A stretch of 64,000 nt of DNA from Lachnospiraceae bacterium (GTDB lineage Bacteria > Bacillota > Clostridia > Lachnospirales > Lachnospiraceae): contig JAFSIQ010000040.1 of NCBI GenBank assembly GCA_017439675.1, forward strand, positions 1 through 64,000, read 5' to 3'. Both the position numbers and the translations under genes were made by a program. The notes below the pieces were generated by a model. The model saw only the letters and a list, made by a program, of their open reading frames with translations. It was not told where the DNA came from and searched no databases. Of the stretch, positions 36,347 through 46,251 are shown in pieces; position 1 is the first letter of the stretch, and each line of letters starts with the position of its first letter.

Positions 36347-37405
36347 ATGAAAAAAAGATTGATTTTAATATCGGGAATAAGTGTTTTGGTGATTGTATTG
36401 GCGGTTGTTATAGTTTTTGTGATTACAAAAACTAGTGGTCCTGAAAAGGTAGTGGAAGAGTATTGTGACATTTTAGAAAAAGGTAATTTTGAAGAAATCA
36501 TAGATTTAACATATTTTCCGAAAAGCGAATTTATCGGAGAAGAAAAATTGAATGAATTAAAAGATAAATATTATGATAGGATGTCAAAAGATTATAGTAA
36601 TGTTGTCAATTGTACATATACAGAAACGAAGGAGACAGAAAAGACGATAACGTATAAAATTACTATGGAAAAGACGGATGGTAATGATACGGCAACTATT
36701 GAGGTTGATAAGCAAAGTAATAAAATAATGCAAGATAATTTGTATAAAAAAGTAAAAATAACAGTTCATAAAGGCGCAACGGTTATGGTCGAGGATAAGG
36801 TGATATCTATTGAACCTAAGGCAAAAACGGAAAAAAACGGAACTAATGTAGATGTTTATAGTCTTATGATATTAGATGATGTGGAATATAATTTAAGCAT
36901 TACACATTCGATTTATGAGTATGATACGGAAGAAATTGGGGAAGAAGGGTTCCATTATTCTTTGAACTGTAAATTAAAGGAAGATTATTTAAAAAACTTA
37001 AAAGCGGATGTCAATAAAGTTTGCAAGGAGTTAGTGACTGTTGTTAAGCAAAAGGGTGATATTGCGTCGGTAAACGAATATTTTATAAATAGTGATGCTG
37101 ACAAATTAGTACAAGAAAATGAATTCTTGAATGGAACATATGATAATCGTGAAATAGACAAGTTCAATTATGAATTTAAAGAAGTGCTTGACACTCTTAT
37201 TGAGCAAGAAATCTATATAGAGGATGGTCAGCTGTTGTTATGCACACGCACAATGTATCAAGAAACAGTGTCGAAAAAGAGAGAAGACCAGTTGATAATT
37301 GGTGATGGTGGATTTATAGATTCCTATGTTGATGGATTTGAAGTTGAAATGAAATTATATTGGGTTCTAGATGGGGATGAGTGGAAAATTTCGCATTGGG
37401 AATAG
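36347..37405 (+). CDS. membrane-anchored extracytoplasmic protein, unknown
   Basis: A 352-residue protein with one N-terminal membrane anchor (residues 5-30, ILISGISVLVIVLAVVIVFVI) and an extracellular remainder. The segment after the anchor (PEKVVEEYCDILEKGNFEEI) resembles DUF4878/TcaA-like domains, in which a cystatin-like fold follows a membrane helix. The rest is a charged alpha/beta region without recognised catalytic residues, ending LYWVLDGDEWKISHWE, again like that fold. It is the first gene of an operon behind direct-repeat promoter copy 2 and has an AGGAGG site. Envelope sensing or binding is possible; the function is not known. Confidence 0.7.
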   Translation: MKKRLILISGISVLVIVLAVVIVFVITKTSGPEKVVEEYCDILEKGNFEEIIDLTYFPKSEFIGEEKLNELKDKYYDRMSKDYSNVVNCTYTETKETEKTITYKITMEKTDGNDTATIEVDKQSNKIMQDNLYKKVKITVHKGATVMVEDKVISIEPKAKTEKNGTNVDVYSLMILDDVEYNLSITHSIYEYDTEEIGEEGFHYSLNCKLKEDYLKNLKADVNKVCKELVTVVKQKGDIASVNEYFINSDADKLVQENEFLNGTYDNREIDKFNYEFKEVLDTLIEQEIYIEDGQLLLCTRTMYQETVSKKREDQLIIGDGGFIDSYVDGFEVEMKLYWVLDGDEWKISHWE

Positions 37406-37461
37406 TACATTATGATTTAGGTACGCATCATATATGAAATAATGGAAAGGATAAAGCAATC

Positions 37462-38061
37462 ATGAAGAAAAAAGGTTTAGTTGTTGTATTATTGTTTATA
37501 TTGTTCCTGATGATTCCGAGCAATGATGTTGAAGCAGCAAGCAAAAAGAAAGTATACAAGGCGTATTATAGCTGGATGGTGAAAAAGGCGCCAAAATCAT
37601 ATAAGGAATATGGTCTTGTGAAATTGGATAGTGATAAAATTCCAGAATTGATAGGTCACTACCAGGATGATTATGGCATGCATTATTATGTGATATGTTC
37701 TTATAATGGCAAAAAGGTTGTAACTAGCGAGTTGTATGCCGGAATGGCATATACAAGCTCATATAGAGGCTCATTATATTATATTCCGAAAAAGGGTAAA
37801 ATTCTTCAGTGCACTAGTTATGCGGCGGGAACTCAGAAAAGTGATGAAGTATATAAGCTAAAAAAAGGAAAGCTAAAAGTTGTTGCAAATGGTACATTCG
37901 AATATAGAAATAACAAAAGCATCTACAGATGGAATGATAAGAAGGTTAGTAAATCCACTTATAACAAAAAGTTGAAAAAGGCATTTAACCAATCCAAGGC
38001 GAAATCCTTTGGTGACATTCAGTTTTATTCCAAATCGAAGATGAAGAAAAAGTTAAAATGA
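37462..38061 (+). CDS. small secreted lysine-rich protein
   Basis: A 199-residue exported protein with a signal peptide (residues 1-26, VVVLLFILFLMIPSND then VEAAS). The mature part contains short beta repeats with Tyr and Lys (YYVICSYNGKKV, VYKLKKGKLKVV) and ends in a very basic tail (SKMKKKLK). It resembles secreted hypothetical proteins of Lachnospiraceae; no enzyme motif is visible. It lies 56 bases after the previous gene and 19 bases before the next, so it belongs to the same operon. Confidence 0.7.
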   Translation: MKKKGLVVVLLFILFLMIPSNDVEAASKKKVYKAYYSWMVKKAPKSYKEYGLVKLDSDKIPELIGHYQDDYGMHYYVICSYNGKKVVTSELYAGMAYTSSYRGSLYYIPKKGKILQCTSYAAGTQKSDEVYKLKKGKLKVVANGTFEYRNNKSIYRWNDKKVSKSTYNKKLKKAFNQSKAKSFGDIQFYSKSKMKKKLK

Positions 38062-38080
38062 GAGAGGGATGCGAACACAC

Positions 38081-40468
38081 ATGAGGAATCGAAAAGTTGT
38101 ATTGCTGTTAGTAGTGCTACTTGTTTGTATTGTAATATGTATATTTTTGGCAAATGTTTGGAACAATGATAAGTTAGTAAAAAATTCCAGTGATAATGCT
38201 GTCACTAGATATGAGTGGTTGGTGATGCTGTGTCACCAGTTCGGTGTTGAGCCAGATGAAAAGGAAGAGCCATATTTTCGTGATGTTACAAAGGAAGATA
38301 CTTATTATGGTTATGTTCAATCTGCGGTTCAGTGGGGAATGATAGAAGAAGGTGGAACGTTTGATGGTGAAAAACCAGCGTCAGGGCGTTTTGTTGCACT
38401 TACAGCAATGAAAGCAATCGGAGAATATAAGGTCAAGATATATTTAGGAGCATTAACAGAAATTAAGGATAAGGACTATTTACAGATTGCTGAAGATGAA
38501 GCGATTATAACGAAAGAGCAGTGGAAAGATAGCTTTACAAAAAACCAGTGCGAAAATATTTTAGCACAATTTGGTGTTCTTTTCACTGAAACGATGTGGA
38601 ATGAGTCTGTTTCAGAGGTGGTTTATAAAGATAAAGTTGTAGAAGTACATGACTTGGATATTGTTAGCTATGTTGGTGATAATCAGATAGAAATTAACGA
38701 AGAAATTGCAAAAGATTTATCCGACGATGCGATTATTGTGTATCAACAGAAAAATTCGGATTTAAAGGTTGCAAGCCGCATAACGGATATCAATAAAGGT
38801 TTGCTGACATTGGATGAACCTGAAATAAGCGAAGTAATAGATTCCTTAATGGTTTCGGATGTGACTACAATTAATTTTGATGATATTTTGCGATACAATA
38901 ATATTACAGAGCCTATATCTGCAAATGCTACTTATAGTCCATTATTAGCCTATAATCAAGCGGGTGTCAGAGAAGTAAGTAATCTAGTTGACAGCAAAGG
39001 ATTTAGCATATCAATTGACTATGAAAGCGGAAGTCAGGAGACTGCAACGGCAACAATTACAAATAATGATACGAATATGTCATATGCTTTTCCTATGGAC
39101 TTTGGACAAATGGATGAAGAGATAGATAGTGATATTCATGCTACTGTAGAGTTTGATAAGATAAAGATTGGTACACAGCTTATATATAATAGAGAAGATG
39201 GTATTCAATATGTAGACCTACAAACAGATGCAAACATGAAGATGTCTGGTGAAATGCAGTTAGAGGGAGAACAGAAAATTAAAATTTTCGAAACAGTAGC
39301 TCCTCTGGGCGGATATGTTGTGGGCGTGAATCTGGAAGTGTATTTGGTGTTAAGCCAAAGTGGTAACATTTCTTTGCAGGTGGACGTACCGATGCAGAGC
39401 AAGGTGTACTATGAAAAAGAAAAGGGGTTTCGTACATATAATTATCCAGAGAATGAACCAAACGCATCTATTGTTGTGAATTGTGAGACGAAGCTGTTAG
39501 ATCGTTTAGAGGCGATTGTTGTGATTCTTGGTGTGTGCAATGTTATGGATGCAGAGTTTGATGTGGGAACTGTAGCTACAGCCAAGATGGAAATTCGTGA
39601 AGATGATTCTTTGCAATGTATGGACATTGATATAGCATTTCCTGTTGTTACATTGCAAGTTTGTGGTGATGATGATAAAGATACTGTTATAGGAGAACTG
39701 GGGTTGTCTGCCGAGTGGGAGATTGTATCAGCGGAGAATGCTTTTTTGAAAGAATCATTACACTACGAATTAACTCCGGAGGAAAGTGGTTTTGTAGAAG
39801 AATGTACATATAAGCAGAATGCTCAAGAAAAAGCGAGATTGACGGATAATGAAACATCTCAAAACACGTCTGTGAATTCGAATACTTACCAAACAAAATA
39901 TGCGGATGTGAACATGATTCCGGCGGCGAAAATGCGATTTGAATATCCAGATAACTGGACGGTTGTTTCGGAAGTTGTTAATGGTGAACATTATGTAGGC
40001 GAAGAGGTTATATTACAAAATGAGAGAGGTGTAACCATTACATTTATTCAGTTGGAAACAACAGTGACAAATTATTCTCGAATAATGGGGCGGGTAAAAA
40101 TAGAAAAGGTTGCGGACTCGTCTTTCATTCCGGGTTGGGTTTCGGGAACGGACCATTCTGAATTAGGATCATTCATGGTGGCAAAAATTAAGGATACAGG
40201 ATATTTATTTATGGACACAGATACGGATTTCCACGATGAAGACGGTTCTACATACTATGCAGTTGTTCCGGAAACTTATGTGGGTGACGAGGTTTCTACA
40301 AGACCGTGTGCAGATTATTTGAAAGCATATGATTGTATGTTTTTTGAGTATACTGGGACTTATGCATTTTTTGCAGAAGCTCCGAATGGAAAATTCTCAT
40401 TACAGGAAGAAAAAGAAGTGATAGAGATTCTTTCTAGCTTTTATCATTACCAGGAAGTATATGAATAG
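38081..40468 (+). CDS. large exported protein with N-terminal SLH-like region
   Basis: A 795-residue protein. A single N-terminal hydrophobic segment (VVLLLVVLLVCIVICIFLA) acts as anchor or signal. Residues ~30-110 resemble one to two S-layer-homology repeats (TRYEWLVMLCHQFG, then FRDVTKEDTYYGYVQSAVQWGMI). A long beta-rich middle follows, then a C-terminal domain (~630-790) of PsbP-like appearance (FEYPDNWTVVSE). I prefer the ATG at 38081, with AGAGAGGG about 12 bases upstream; the ATG at 38069 overlaps that site. It is the third gene of the envelope operon. SLH-like repeats would bind secondary wall polymers, but the match is partial. Confidence 0.65.
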   Translation: MRNRKVVLLLVVLLVCIVICIFLANVWNNDKLVKNSSDNAVTRYEWLVMLCHQFGVEPDEKEEPYFRDVTKEDTYYGYVQSAVQWGMIEEGGTFDGEKPASGRFVALTAMKAIGEYKVKIYLGALTEIKDKDYLQIAEDEAIITKEQWKDSFTKNQCENILAQFGVLFTETMWNESVSEVVYKDKVVEVHDLDIVSYVGDNQIEINEEIAKDLSDDAIIVYQQKNSDLKVASRITDINKGLLTLDEPEISEVIDSLMVSDVTTINFDDILRYNNITEPISANATYSPLLAYNQAGVREVSNLVDSKGFSISIDYESGSQETATATITNNDTNMSYAFPMDFGQMDEEIDSDIHATVEFDKIKIGTQLIYNREDGIQYVDLQTDANMKMSGEMQLEGEQKIKIFETVAPLGGYVVGVNLEVYLVLSQSGNISLQVDVPMQSKVYYEKEKGFRTYNYPENEPNASIVVNCETKLLDRLEAIVVILGVCNVMDAEFDVGTVATAKMEIREDDSLQCMDIDIAFPVVTLQVCGDDDKDTVIGELGLSAEWEIVSAENAFLKESLHYELTPEESGFVEECTYKQNAQEKARLTDNETSQNTSVNSNTYQTKYADVNMIPAAKMRFEYPDNWTVVSEVVNGEHYVGEEVILQNERGVTITFIQLETTVTNYSRIMGRVKIEKVADSSFIPGWVSGTDHSELGSFMVAKIKDTGYLFMDTDTDFHDEDGSTYYAVVPETYVGDEVSTRPCADYLKAYDCMFFEYTGTYAFFAEAPNGKFSLQEEKEVIEILSSFYHYQEVYE

Positions 40469-40483
40469 GAGGATTTAAACAAA

Positions 40484-42274
40484 ATGAATAGCAGTAAAAT
40501 ATTAAAAAAATTGTTGTGCGGAATAACTCTTTTGATAACAATAACTTTTATATTGAGTTATGAGGGTCGTTATCAATATGTAAAGGCAGATGAAATCACA
40601 GAAGAATTGAGTTATGATTATGAGCTTACAGAGCCCTTTATTGATATTGCAAACAGTAGTGTGTCATACAGCGGAGAAACATATGACTATGTTGAATGGA
40701 AAATCAAATTAGTACAAGAGTATGAAGATGTCAGTATGGATATGACGCTTAAAGCACCTAATGGAAATATAATAAGTATTAATAATTCTTCGGATGATTA
40801 TGAAATAGACGAAAATGGATGCTATACGTTAAGTTATTGGGTTTCAGAATCGGGTGCAGGAGATGGTGTGTATCAAATCAATCGCATTGAGATAAATGTA
40901 GGGGATGATTATTGTACAGTCACTAATGGATATAATGGAATGGATCTTAGTAGTTTAAGTTTTACTGTAAATGGACAGAAACAAGATATAACCGCACCGG
41001 TAATTGACAAAGATAATATTGTGATTTGCAAGGAAGAAAAGTCTTACGGAACACAAGTACAAGTTCAAATTCCAATTAAGGAAGATGAAAGTGGAATTCA
41101 AGAAATGCATGTAGGATATGGTTATTATTCCGAAGATTGGGGAGGTTGGCTTTTTGGAACCTCGCGAGGAACAATTAAAGGTAGTGTGAGACCAAACCCG
41201 TTAGGAGTTGCTACTGAATGGTTCAATTTGTCGGATTTTGACGAGGGAATTGTGTATGGACTTAATTTTGTTAAGGTGATTGACTGGGCGGGGAATACAA
41301 CAATAATAAATTTAGCACCAGATACAATAGATGAGCTTAAGGAAGTAGATGCTGTACCAGAACAATATCGTTTCACAACAGACAATTTACATGTTCATAC
41401 ATATTCCGAGGAATGGACTACGGATATTTTGCCAAGTTGTTCGGAATATGGGGTTAAATCTCGCCATTGTACAACAGAGGGCTGTATTGGTGCATGTGAT
41501 TTTGAAGAATTTGGAGAATTGGAAGAACATGCATATGGAGAGTGGAAGGTAACAAAGGAAGCGACTTGTAAGGAAGCTGGATCAAAAGAGAACTATTGCT
41601 CTAACTGTAACGAAAAAATAACAGAAGAAATACCAGTAACAGGACAACATACCTATGGTGAATGGGCAATAACAAAAGAAGCTACTTGTAATGAGAATGG
41701 TTCAAGAGAAAGAAACTGTTCTGTGTGTGGTACAAAGGAAGCAGAAGAGATTACTGCGACAGGTTATACCCAAGGTGTAGAGTTGGCAAATGGAGATAAT
41801 ATTTATGTTATTTCAGCAATCAATGGAACAACAGGAACTGTTACATATAAAGGTACTACCCAAAAGACAAAAACAGTAAAAGTACCTGACACAGTTACAA
41901 TAGATAGCATTACATACAAAGTAATTGGTATTGCAGACAATGCCCTTGCTAATAATACGAAAGTCACTAAAGTTGTAATTGGAAAAAATGTAACCTCTAT
42001 CGGAAAGAATGCATTTAAGAAGTGTACCAAATTAAAGACAGTAGAAATCAAATCTACAAAGCTGAATAAAATTGGTGCAAATGCGTTCTATGGTGCAAAG
42101 AAGCTTACCAAGATTACCTTAAAGGCAACAAAGCTTACAAAGAAGTCGATTGGTAAGAATGCGCTGAAAGGAACGAATAAGAAATTGGTAATTAAGGTTC
42201 CAAAGAGCAAAGTTAAGACGTATAAAACCTATTTCAAGAATAAGGGCAATAAAACCGTGAAGGTGAAGAAATAA
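40484..42274 (+). CDS. secreted protein with H-W-C modules and BspA-type leucine-rich repeats
   Basis: A 596-residue exported protein with a signal peptide in residues 1-36. A beta-sandwich region spans ~45-290. It is followed by three Cys/His modules (HTYSEEWTTDILPSC, then HAYGEWKVTKEATC and HTYGEWAITKEATC, each with a later CxxC such as CSNCN or CSVCG). BspA-type leucine-rich repeats (~470-570; VTSIGKNAFKKC) and a basic tail like that of the giant proteins follow. GGAGGA lies 10 bases before the start and 15 bases after the preceding stop. It is the last gene of the operon, before a strong terminator. Its domain set links the operon to the giants at 6.9-26.4 kb. Confidence 0.8.
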   Translation: MNSSKILKKLLCGITLLITITFILSYEGRYQYVKADEITEELSYDYELTEPFIDIANSSVSYSGETYDYVEWKIKLVQEYEDVSMDMTLKAPNGNIISINNSSDDYEIDENGCYTLSYWVSESGAGDGVYQINRIEINVGDDYCTVTNGYNGMDLSSLSFTVNGQKQDITAPVIDKDNIVICKEEKSYGTQVQVQIPIKEDESGIQEMHVGYGYYSEDWGGWLFGTSRGTIKGSVRPNPLGVATEWFNLSDFDEGIVYGLNFVKVIDWAGNTTIINLAPDTIDELKEVDAVPEQYRFTTDNLHVHTYSEEWTTDILPSCSEYGVKSRHCTTEGCIGACDFEEFGELEEHAYGEWKVTKEATCKEAGSKENYCSNCNEKITEEIPVTGQHTYGEWAITKEATCNENGSRERNCSVCGTKEAEEITATGYTQGVELANGDNIYVISAINGTTGTVTYKGTTQKTKTVKVPDTVTIDSITYKVIGIADNALANNTKVTKVVIGKNVTSIGKNAFKKCTKLKTVEIKSTKLNKIGANAFYGAKKLTKITLKATKLTKKSIGKNALKGTNKKLVIKVPKSKVKTYKTYFKNKGNKTVKVKK

Positions 42275-42325
42275 GATTATTAAAAATGTGAAAGTGTTAA
42301 AATAATACCGTTTATACGAGTTAAT

Positions 42326-42361
42326 AAAGGCAAGTTAGATTTCTCTCAACTTGCCTTTTTA
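42326..42361 (+). terminator. terminator of the envelope operon
   Basis: AAAGGCAAGTT (42326-42336) pairs perfectly with AACTTGCCTTT (42348-42358), followed by T residues. Confidence 0.9.
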
Positions 42362-42373
42362 CACTTTGCTTTC

Positions 42374-42402
42374 TTGACAGAAAATGTAGAAACAATCATA
42401 AT
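42374..42402 (+). promoter_or_regulatory. sigma-A-type promoter of the LRR protein gene
   Basis: TTGACA (42374-42379) and CATAAT (42397-42402) are separated by 17 bases, close behind the preceding terminator. Confidence 0.7.
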
Positions 42403-42447
42403 AAGTTTATACATAATAAATGCTTGTTTTTACGGAGGAGAAGAGTT

Positions 42448-44673
42448 GTGAAAAGATACAGTGTATGGATGAGATTGAGTGTTTTATTGTTAGGGTTATT
42501 TACAATCTTTAATTATTCTACAATTAGTCAAGCAGAAGAAATTGACGGAATAGAGTATATGGGCACAGATAGTATTGTTATCACTGATTATACAGGGACT
42601 GCATCGAACTTAGATTTGTCTGAATACTTTCAGGATGCAACAGAGATTACCATCAAGGCTTGGGCTTTTGCAGGTACTACTATAACTAGCATTGTGTTAC
42701 CGGAAAATGTTGTGTCAATGGGGGAAAGTGCCTTTGATGCCAGTAGTATACAAACCATAACCTTTTCGATCAATACAAAGTCTTTAGCCTTAGGAAAGAA
42801 TGTATTTAAGGACTGTGCAAATCTGACAGGTTTGGATATACCGGATTGCGTTACTGTGATACCAGAAGGTTTGTGTTATGATTGTACATCCTTGTTGAGC
42901 ATTTCTTTGCCGGATAATTGTACATCCATTGGAGGTTCGGCATTTTATAATTGTACTTCATTGGCTGGAGTTTCTATACCTGCGTCTTGTACTTCTATTG
43001 CTGGTAGTGCATTTTGTTATTGCAAACAATTACAAAGTGTTACTTTCGAGGAAACTGAAAATAGCAATAGAACATTAATTCTTGGAACAAAAGTGTTTGA
43101 AAGCTGTGATGCGTTAACGACGATTACTATACCGGAAGGATGTACTAGTATTCCCACCAATGCATTTTGGTCTTGTGATAATCTTCGTTCTGTTATCATA
43201 CCAGAGAGCTGTACTTTCATATCCAATAATGTGTTTGCATATTGCAAATCCTTAAGTCAGATTAATTCAAGCAACGCACAGGAAGCAATACTTCCTTCAA
43301 ACTGTACCGCTATTGGTTCCGCGGCATTTCAAGAGTGTACAAGTTTGAAAAACATAGAAATACCGGAAGCATGTACCGGTATCGGAACGGAAGCATTTGC
43401 AGGTTGTACCGGATTGAATCAGGTTGTATTTGTAAATGCAGATACGTCCATTGAAGAAGATGCATTTCCAACTACTCAAAAGGCTCCGAATATAGTGATA
43501 TACTGTACCAATGTTGGAAGCGTTACCATTTATGCAGAGAATGCCAGTCTTAATTGTGAAAGCAGTGTGCAAACGGTAACGGTTACAAGCTTGCCCGATG
43601 TAAGGGAATATATGTATAGCACCAATGGTGAACTGGATTTAACTGGTCTTAAGGTGAAAGCATCTGTCCTATCCTTGTCTGCGGAGACTGGTTATGTGAA
43701 TAAAGAGGTGAACTTAGTTGATTGTATCATTAGTAGCTTTGACAGTACACAGGCAGGAAAGCAGACAATTACCATTACATACGGTGGAAAACAGGCTAGT
43801 TTTGATGTAAAGGTTTATTATGATATAAATAATACAACAGTAACCGTTCAACCTGTTACATATACAGGAAGTGCGGTTGTTCCAAGCTTTGTTGTGTACG
43901 GAAAGGATGCAGAACAAGCCTTGGTGTACACAACAGATTATCTCTATACTTGTCAGGATAATATCAAAGTTGGAGATGAAGCAAAGCTCACCCTAATTGG
44001 AATCGGCGCGTATAAAGGAGAGAAGACAGTTACATTTTCAATTGTTTCTAGTGAAGGTTTGAACGAATCTGATGGTAATGGTGATTCCGAAAATGCAAAT
44101 AATGGCGAAGCAAACGATACAGATAATGGTGGAACATCCTCAAGTGGAACAGACGACGGGGGCAATTCTTCTGGTGGAACAACAGAAATCCCAGCCCCAC
44201 AAAAAGGAAAAAACTATACCTACAGGAATATGGTATACAAGGTCACAGGTTCTAATACCGTTACCTTTATGAAACCAGTCAATAAGAAGGTCAAGAAGAT
44301 AACAATTCCATCTAAGGTTAAGATATTAGGAAAATCCTTTAAGGTTACCAAGATTAGCAAGAAAGCCTGTTATAATTGCAAGAAATTAACGACAGTTACA
44401 ATTGGTAATAACGTGACCACCATTGGTGATCAGGCCTTTGCGAAATGTACTAAGCTTAAGAAGGTGACAATTGGAAAGGGTTTGACTAAGATTGGCAAGA
44501 AGGCCTTCTATAAAGATGGCAAATTGACTAAGATTGTGATTCAGAGCAAGAAGTTAAAGTCTGTGGGAAAAGCAGCGATACGAGGTGTGGCGAGTGGTAA
44601 AGCGAAACTTGTAGTTAAAACACCGAAAGGAAAGAAAAAAGCGTATACTGCATTGTTTCTTAAGGCAGAGTGA
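42448..44673 (+). CDS. secreted BspA-type leucine-rich-repeat protein
   Basis: A 741-residue exported protein. A GTG start at 42448 is chosen because GGAGGAG lies 7 bases before it; an upstream in-frame TTG (42424) would put the ribosome site inside the gene. Signal peptide residues 1-30. Residues ~60-360 are tandem BspA-type repeats with the pattern CTSIGGSAFYNCTSLAGVSIP. Two Ig-like/MBG-like domains (~375-540) and a Ser/Gly/Asn-rich linker (~545-585) precede a second block of repeats (~620-720) and a basic tail. BspA repeats bind fibronectin and other ligands in several bacteria. It is monocistronic and convergent with the kinase gene. Confidence 0.85.
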   Translation: MKRYSVWMRLSVLLLGLFTIFNYSTISQAEEIDGIEYMGTDSIVITDYTGTASNLDLSEYFQDATEITIKAWAFAGTTITSIVLPENVVSMGESAFDASSIQTITFSINTKSLALGKNVFKDCANLTGLDIPDCVTVIPEGLCYDCTSLLSISLPDNCTSIGGSAFYNCTSLAGVSIPASCTSIAGSAFCYCKQLQSVTFEETENSNRTLILGTKVFESCDALTTITIPEGCTSIPTNAFWSCDNLRSVIIPESCTFISNNVFAYCKSLSQINSSNAQEAILPSNCTAIGSAAFQECTSLKNIEIPEACTGIGTEAFAGCTGLNQVVFVNADTSIEEDAFPTTQKAPNIVIYCTNVGSVTIYAENASLNCESSVQTVTVTSLPDVREYMYSTNGELDLTGLKVKASVLSLSAETGYVNKEVNLVDCIISSFDSTQAGKQTITITYGGKQASFDVKVYYDINNTTVTVQPVTYTGSAVVPSFVVYGKDAEQALVYTTDYLYTCQDNIKVGDEAKLTLIGIGAYKGEKTVTFSIVSSEGLNESDGNGDSENANNGEANDTDNGGTSSSGTDDGGNSSGGTTEIPAPQKGKNYTYRNMVYKVTGSNTVTFMKPVNKKVKKITIPSKVKILGKSFKVTKISKKACYNCKKLTTVTIGNNVTTIGDQAFAKCTKLKKVTIGKGLTKIGKKAFYKDGKLTKIVIQSKKLKSVGKAAIRGVASGKAKLVVKTPKGKKKAYTALFLKAE

Positions 44674-44713
44674 ATGGGAACCTTCTGGTTAGCAGAATAG
44701 ATAGTAGCCTAGT

Positions 44714-46108
44714 TTAATCAATGATAAATGTATCATATTCATCAACCAATTCTTCGACAGTGAAGTTGGACTTGCTTTCTGTAGCTTTTTCAGAAGTAGT
44801 AGTTTTGTTGTCAGAACTACTACTTTTTTTACTGGAAACTTCTTTAGCGGTAGATTTCCTTTCGGTTGTATTAGACTTGGCATTATCCTCTGTAGAAGGT
44901 TCAGTTTCATTGTCAATATTTAAAAGAATGGTATGGATGCGGTTGTCTAATTTTTTCCATATCTTTTTGGCGATTGAGGTAGACGCTTCGGATACATCAA
45001 TCATGGTACAGTGTACAGAAGAAACGGTGGAGTTTGATAAGTCTATATTAGCGTTAAAAAGAGCTGTTCCTGCAAAAATGACAACAAAAAGAAACACCAG
45101 AAGAATTCCCAAATACAAAGGATTGCGTTTCTTTTTGGTATTGACATCATTTTTCATAACTGTTTTCTTTTCTTCCAAAGCATTCTGATAGCTTCTGCGC
45201 TTAGAATTCATCTCTATTGGCGGGATAATCAAAGCCTGATAGAGAGATTCCATGTTTTGAAAACGGTCAGCGGCGGTCAGATTCATTCCCTTTTCAATGG
45301 CAGCCGCCTGCCAGGAGGTGATATCTGCATGCTCCGCAAGAGCAGGGAGCTCGTCTTGTTGGATTCTCCGAATGGACTCTGGGGGTGCAAAACCCGTCAA
45401 AGTCATGTACATAGTAGCACATAGCGCATAGATGTCTGTCCATGCCCCTTGTTTTCCATCGGATAGATATTGTTCCGGCGGCGCATAGCCGGACTTAAGG
45501 ATAACGGTCAATGTTTTGTTGTCGTGTCCATTTTCAATACTTGCAGCACCGAAATCAATTAAGTGCAATTGGTTATCGATTCCAACCATAAGGTTTTCTG
45601 GGCTGATATCACGGTGAATTAGGCCTTGCCTATGTACTTGAACCAATGCTTGGATGACTGGCTTTATCAATGGTAGCAATTCCTGAAAAGAGAGTGCACC
45701 ATTTTCTTTCACATATTGCTTCAATGTGATTCCGTCAATGTATTCCATGACAAGATAAACAGTACCGTTTGCCTCGATTACATCTTTGACAGAAACGATA
45801 CTGTTCAAGTTTTGAAATTCTTTCAAAATACTAGCTTCATTGAGAAAATGGCGACGCCCTTTTTCAAAGGCTTCTTCCATTCCATATGAGGGAATGACAA
45901 GAAATTCACGTTCTGCGGTCTGCTCTCTGTGAGCTAATCCATTTGGAAAGTATTCCTTGATGGCAACCCGTTCACCGGTAGGTAAAAGGGTTCCAGAGTA
46001 GGTAATACCGAAACCACCCTCGCCGAGAATTTTATCAATTATGTAATTGTGAGGTAATTCCATTCCCGCTGGAAGGATGTGGGAAGGCTGCGAATCCACT
46101 GGTTTCAT
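44714..46108 (-). CDS. transmembrane Ser/Thr protein kinase (Hanks type)
   Basis: A 464-residue kinase with all key residues: glycine loop LGEGGFGITY (28-37), AIKEYFP (K51), FLNEASIL (helix-C Glu near 91), HRDISPEN (D167, N172), DFGAAS (D185) and the YAPPEQY activation segment. A membrane segment lies at ~331-350. The ~110-residue outer part has no PASTA repeats and ends in a Ser/Thr/Lys-rich stretch, so the signal sensed is unlike that of PrkC. AGGAG precedes the start. It is the last of three minus-strand genes with the FHA protein and LytTR-FHA regulator, its likely phosphorylation partners; no PP2C phosphatase gene is in the window. Confidence 0.93.
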   Translation of the reverse strand: MKPVDSQPSHILPAGMELPHNYIIDKILGEGGFGITYSGTLLPTGERVAIKEYFPNGLAHREQTAEREFLVIPSYGMEEAFEKGRRHFLNEASILKEFQNLNSIVSVKDVIEANGTVYLVMEYIDGITLKQYVKENGALSFQELLPLIKPVIQALVQVHRQGLIHRDISPENLMVGIDNQLHLIDFGAASIENGHDNKTLTVILKSGYAPPEQYLSDGKQGAWTDIYALCATMYMTLTGFAPPESIRRIQQDELPALAEHADITSWQAAAIEKGMNLTAADRFQNMESLYQALIIPPIEMNSKRRSYQNALEEKKTVMKNDVNTKKKRNPLYLGILLVFLFVVIFAGTALFNANIDLSNSTVSSVHCTMIDVSEASTSIAKKIWKKLDNRIHTILLNIDNETEPSTEDNAKSNTTERKSTAKEVSSKKSSSSDNKTTTSEKATESKSNFTVEELVDEYDTFIID

Positions 46109-46165
46109 GGTATGCTACTCCTGAATATGTAAGTTTTTGTTGAAATTATGTAATTGTTCAGTATA

Positions 46166-46190
46166 GGACAAAACACTTATTGTTTTGTCC
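46166..46190. promoter_or_regulatory. perfect inverted repeat between the FHA and kinase genes
   Basis: GGACAAAAC (46166-46174) and GTTTTGTCC (46182-46190) are separated by 7 bases. No T run follows on either strand, so it is more likely an operator or RNA structure than a terminator. It lies 58 bases before the kinase start. Confidence 0.6.
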
Positions 46191-46251
46191 GTAAAAAAGT
46201 GATTCGAGTGCAAGCAAAATTGGTTAAATGTACTCTGGATTGTTGTATTCG

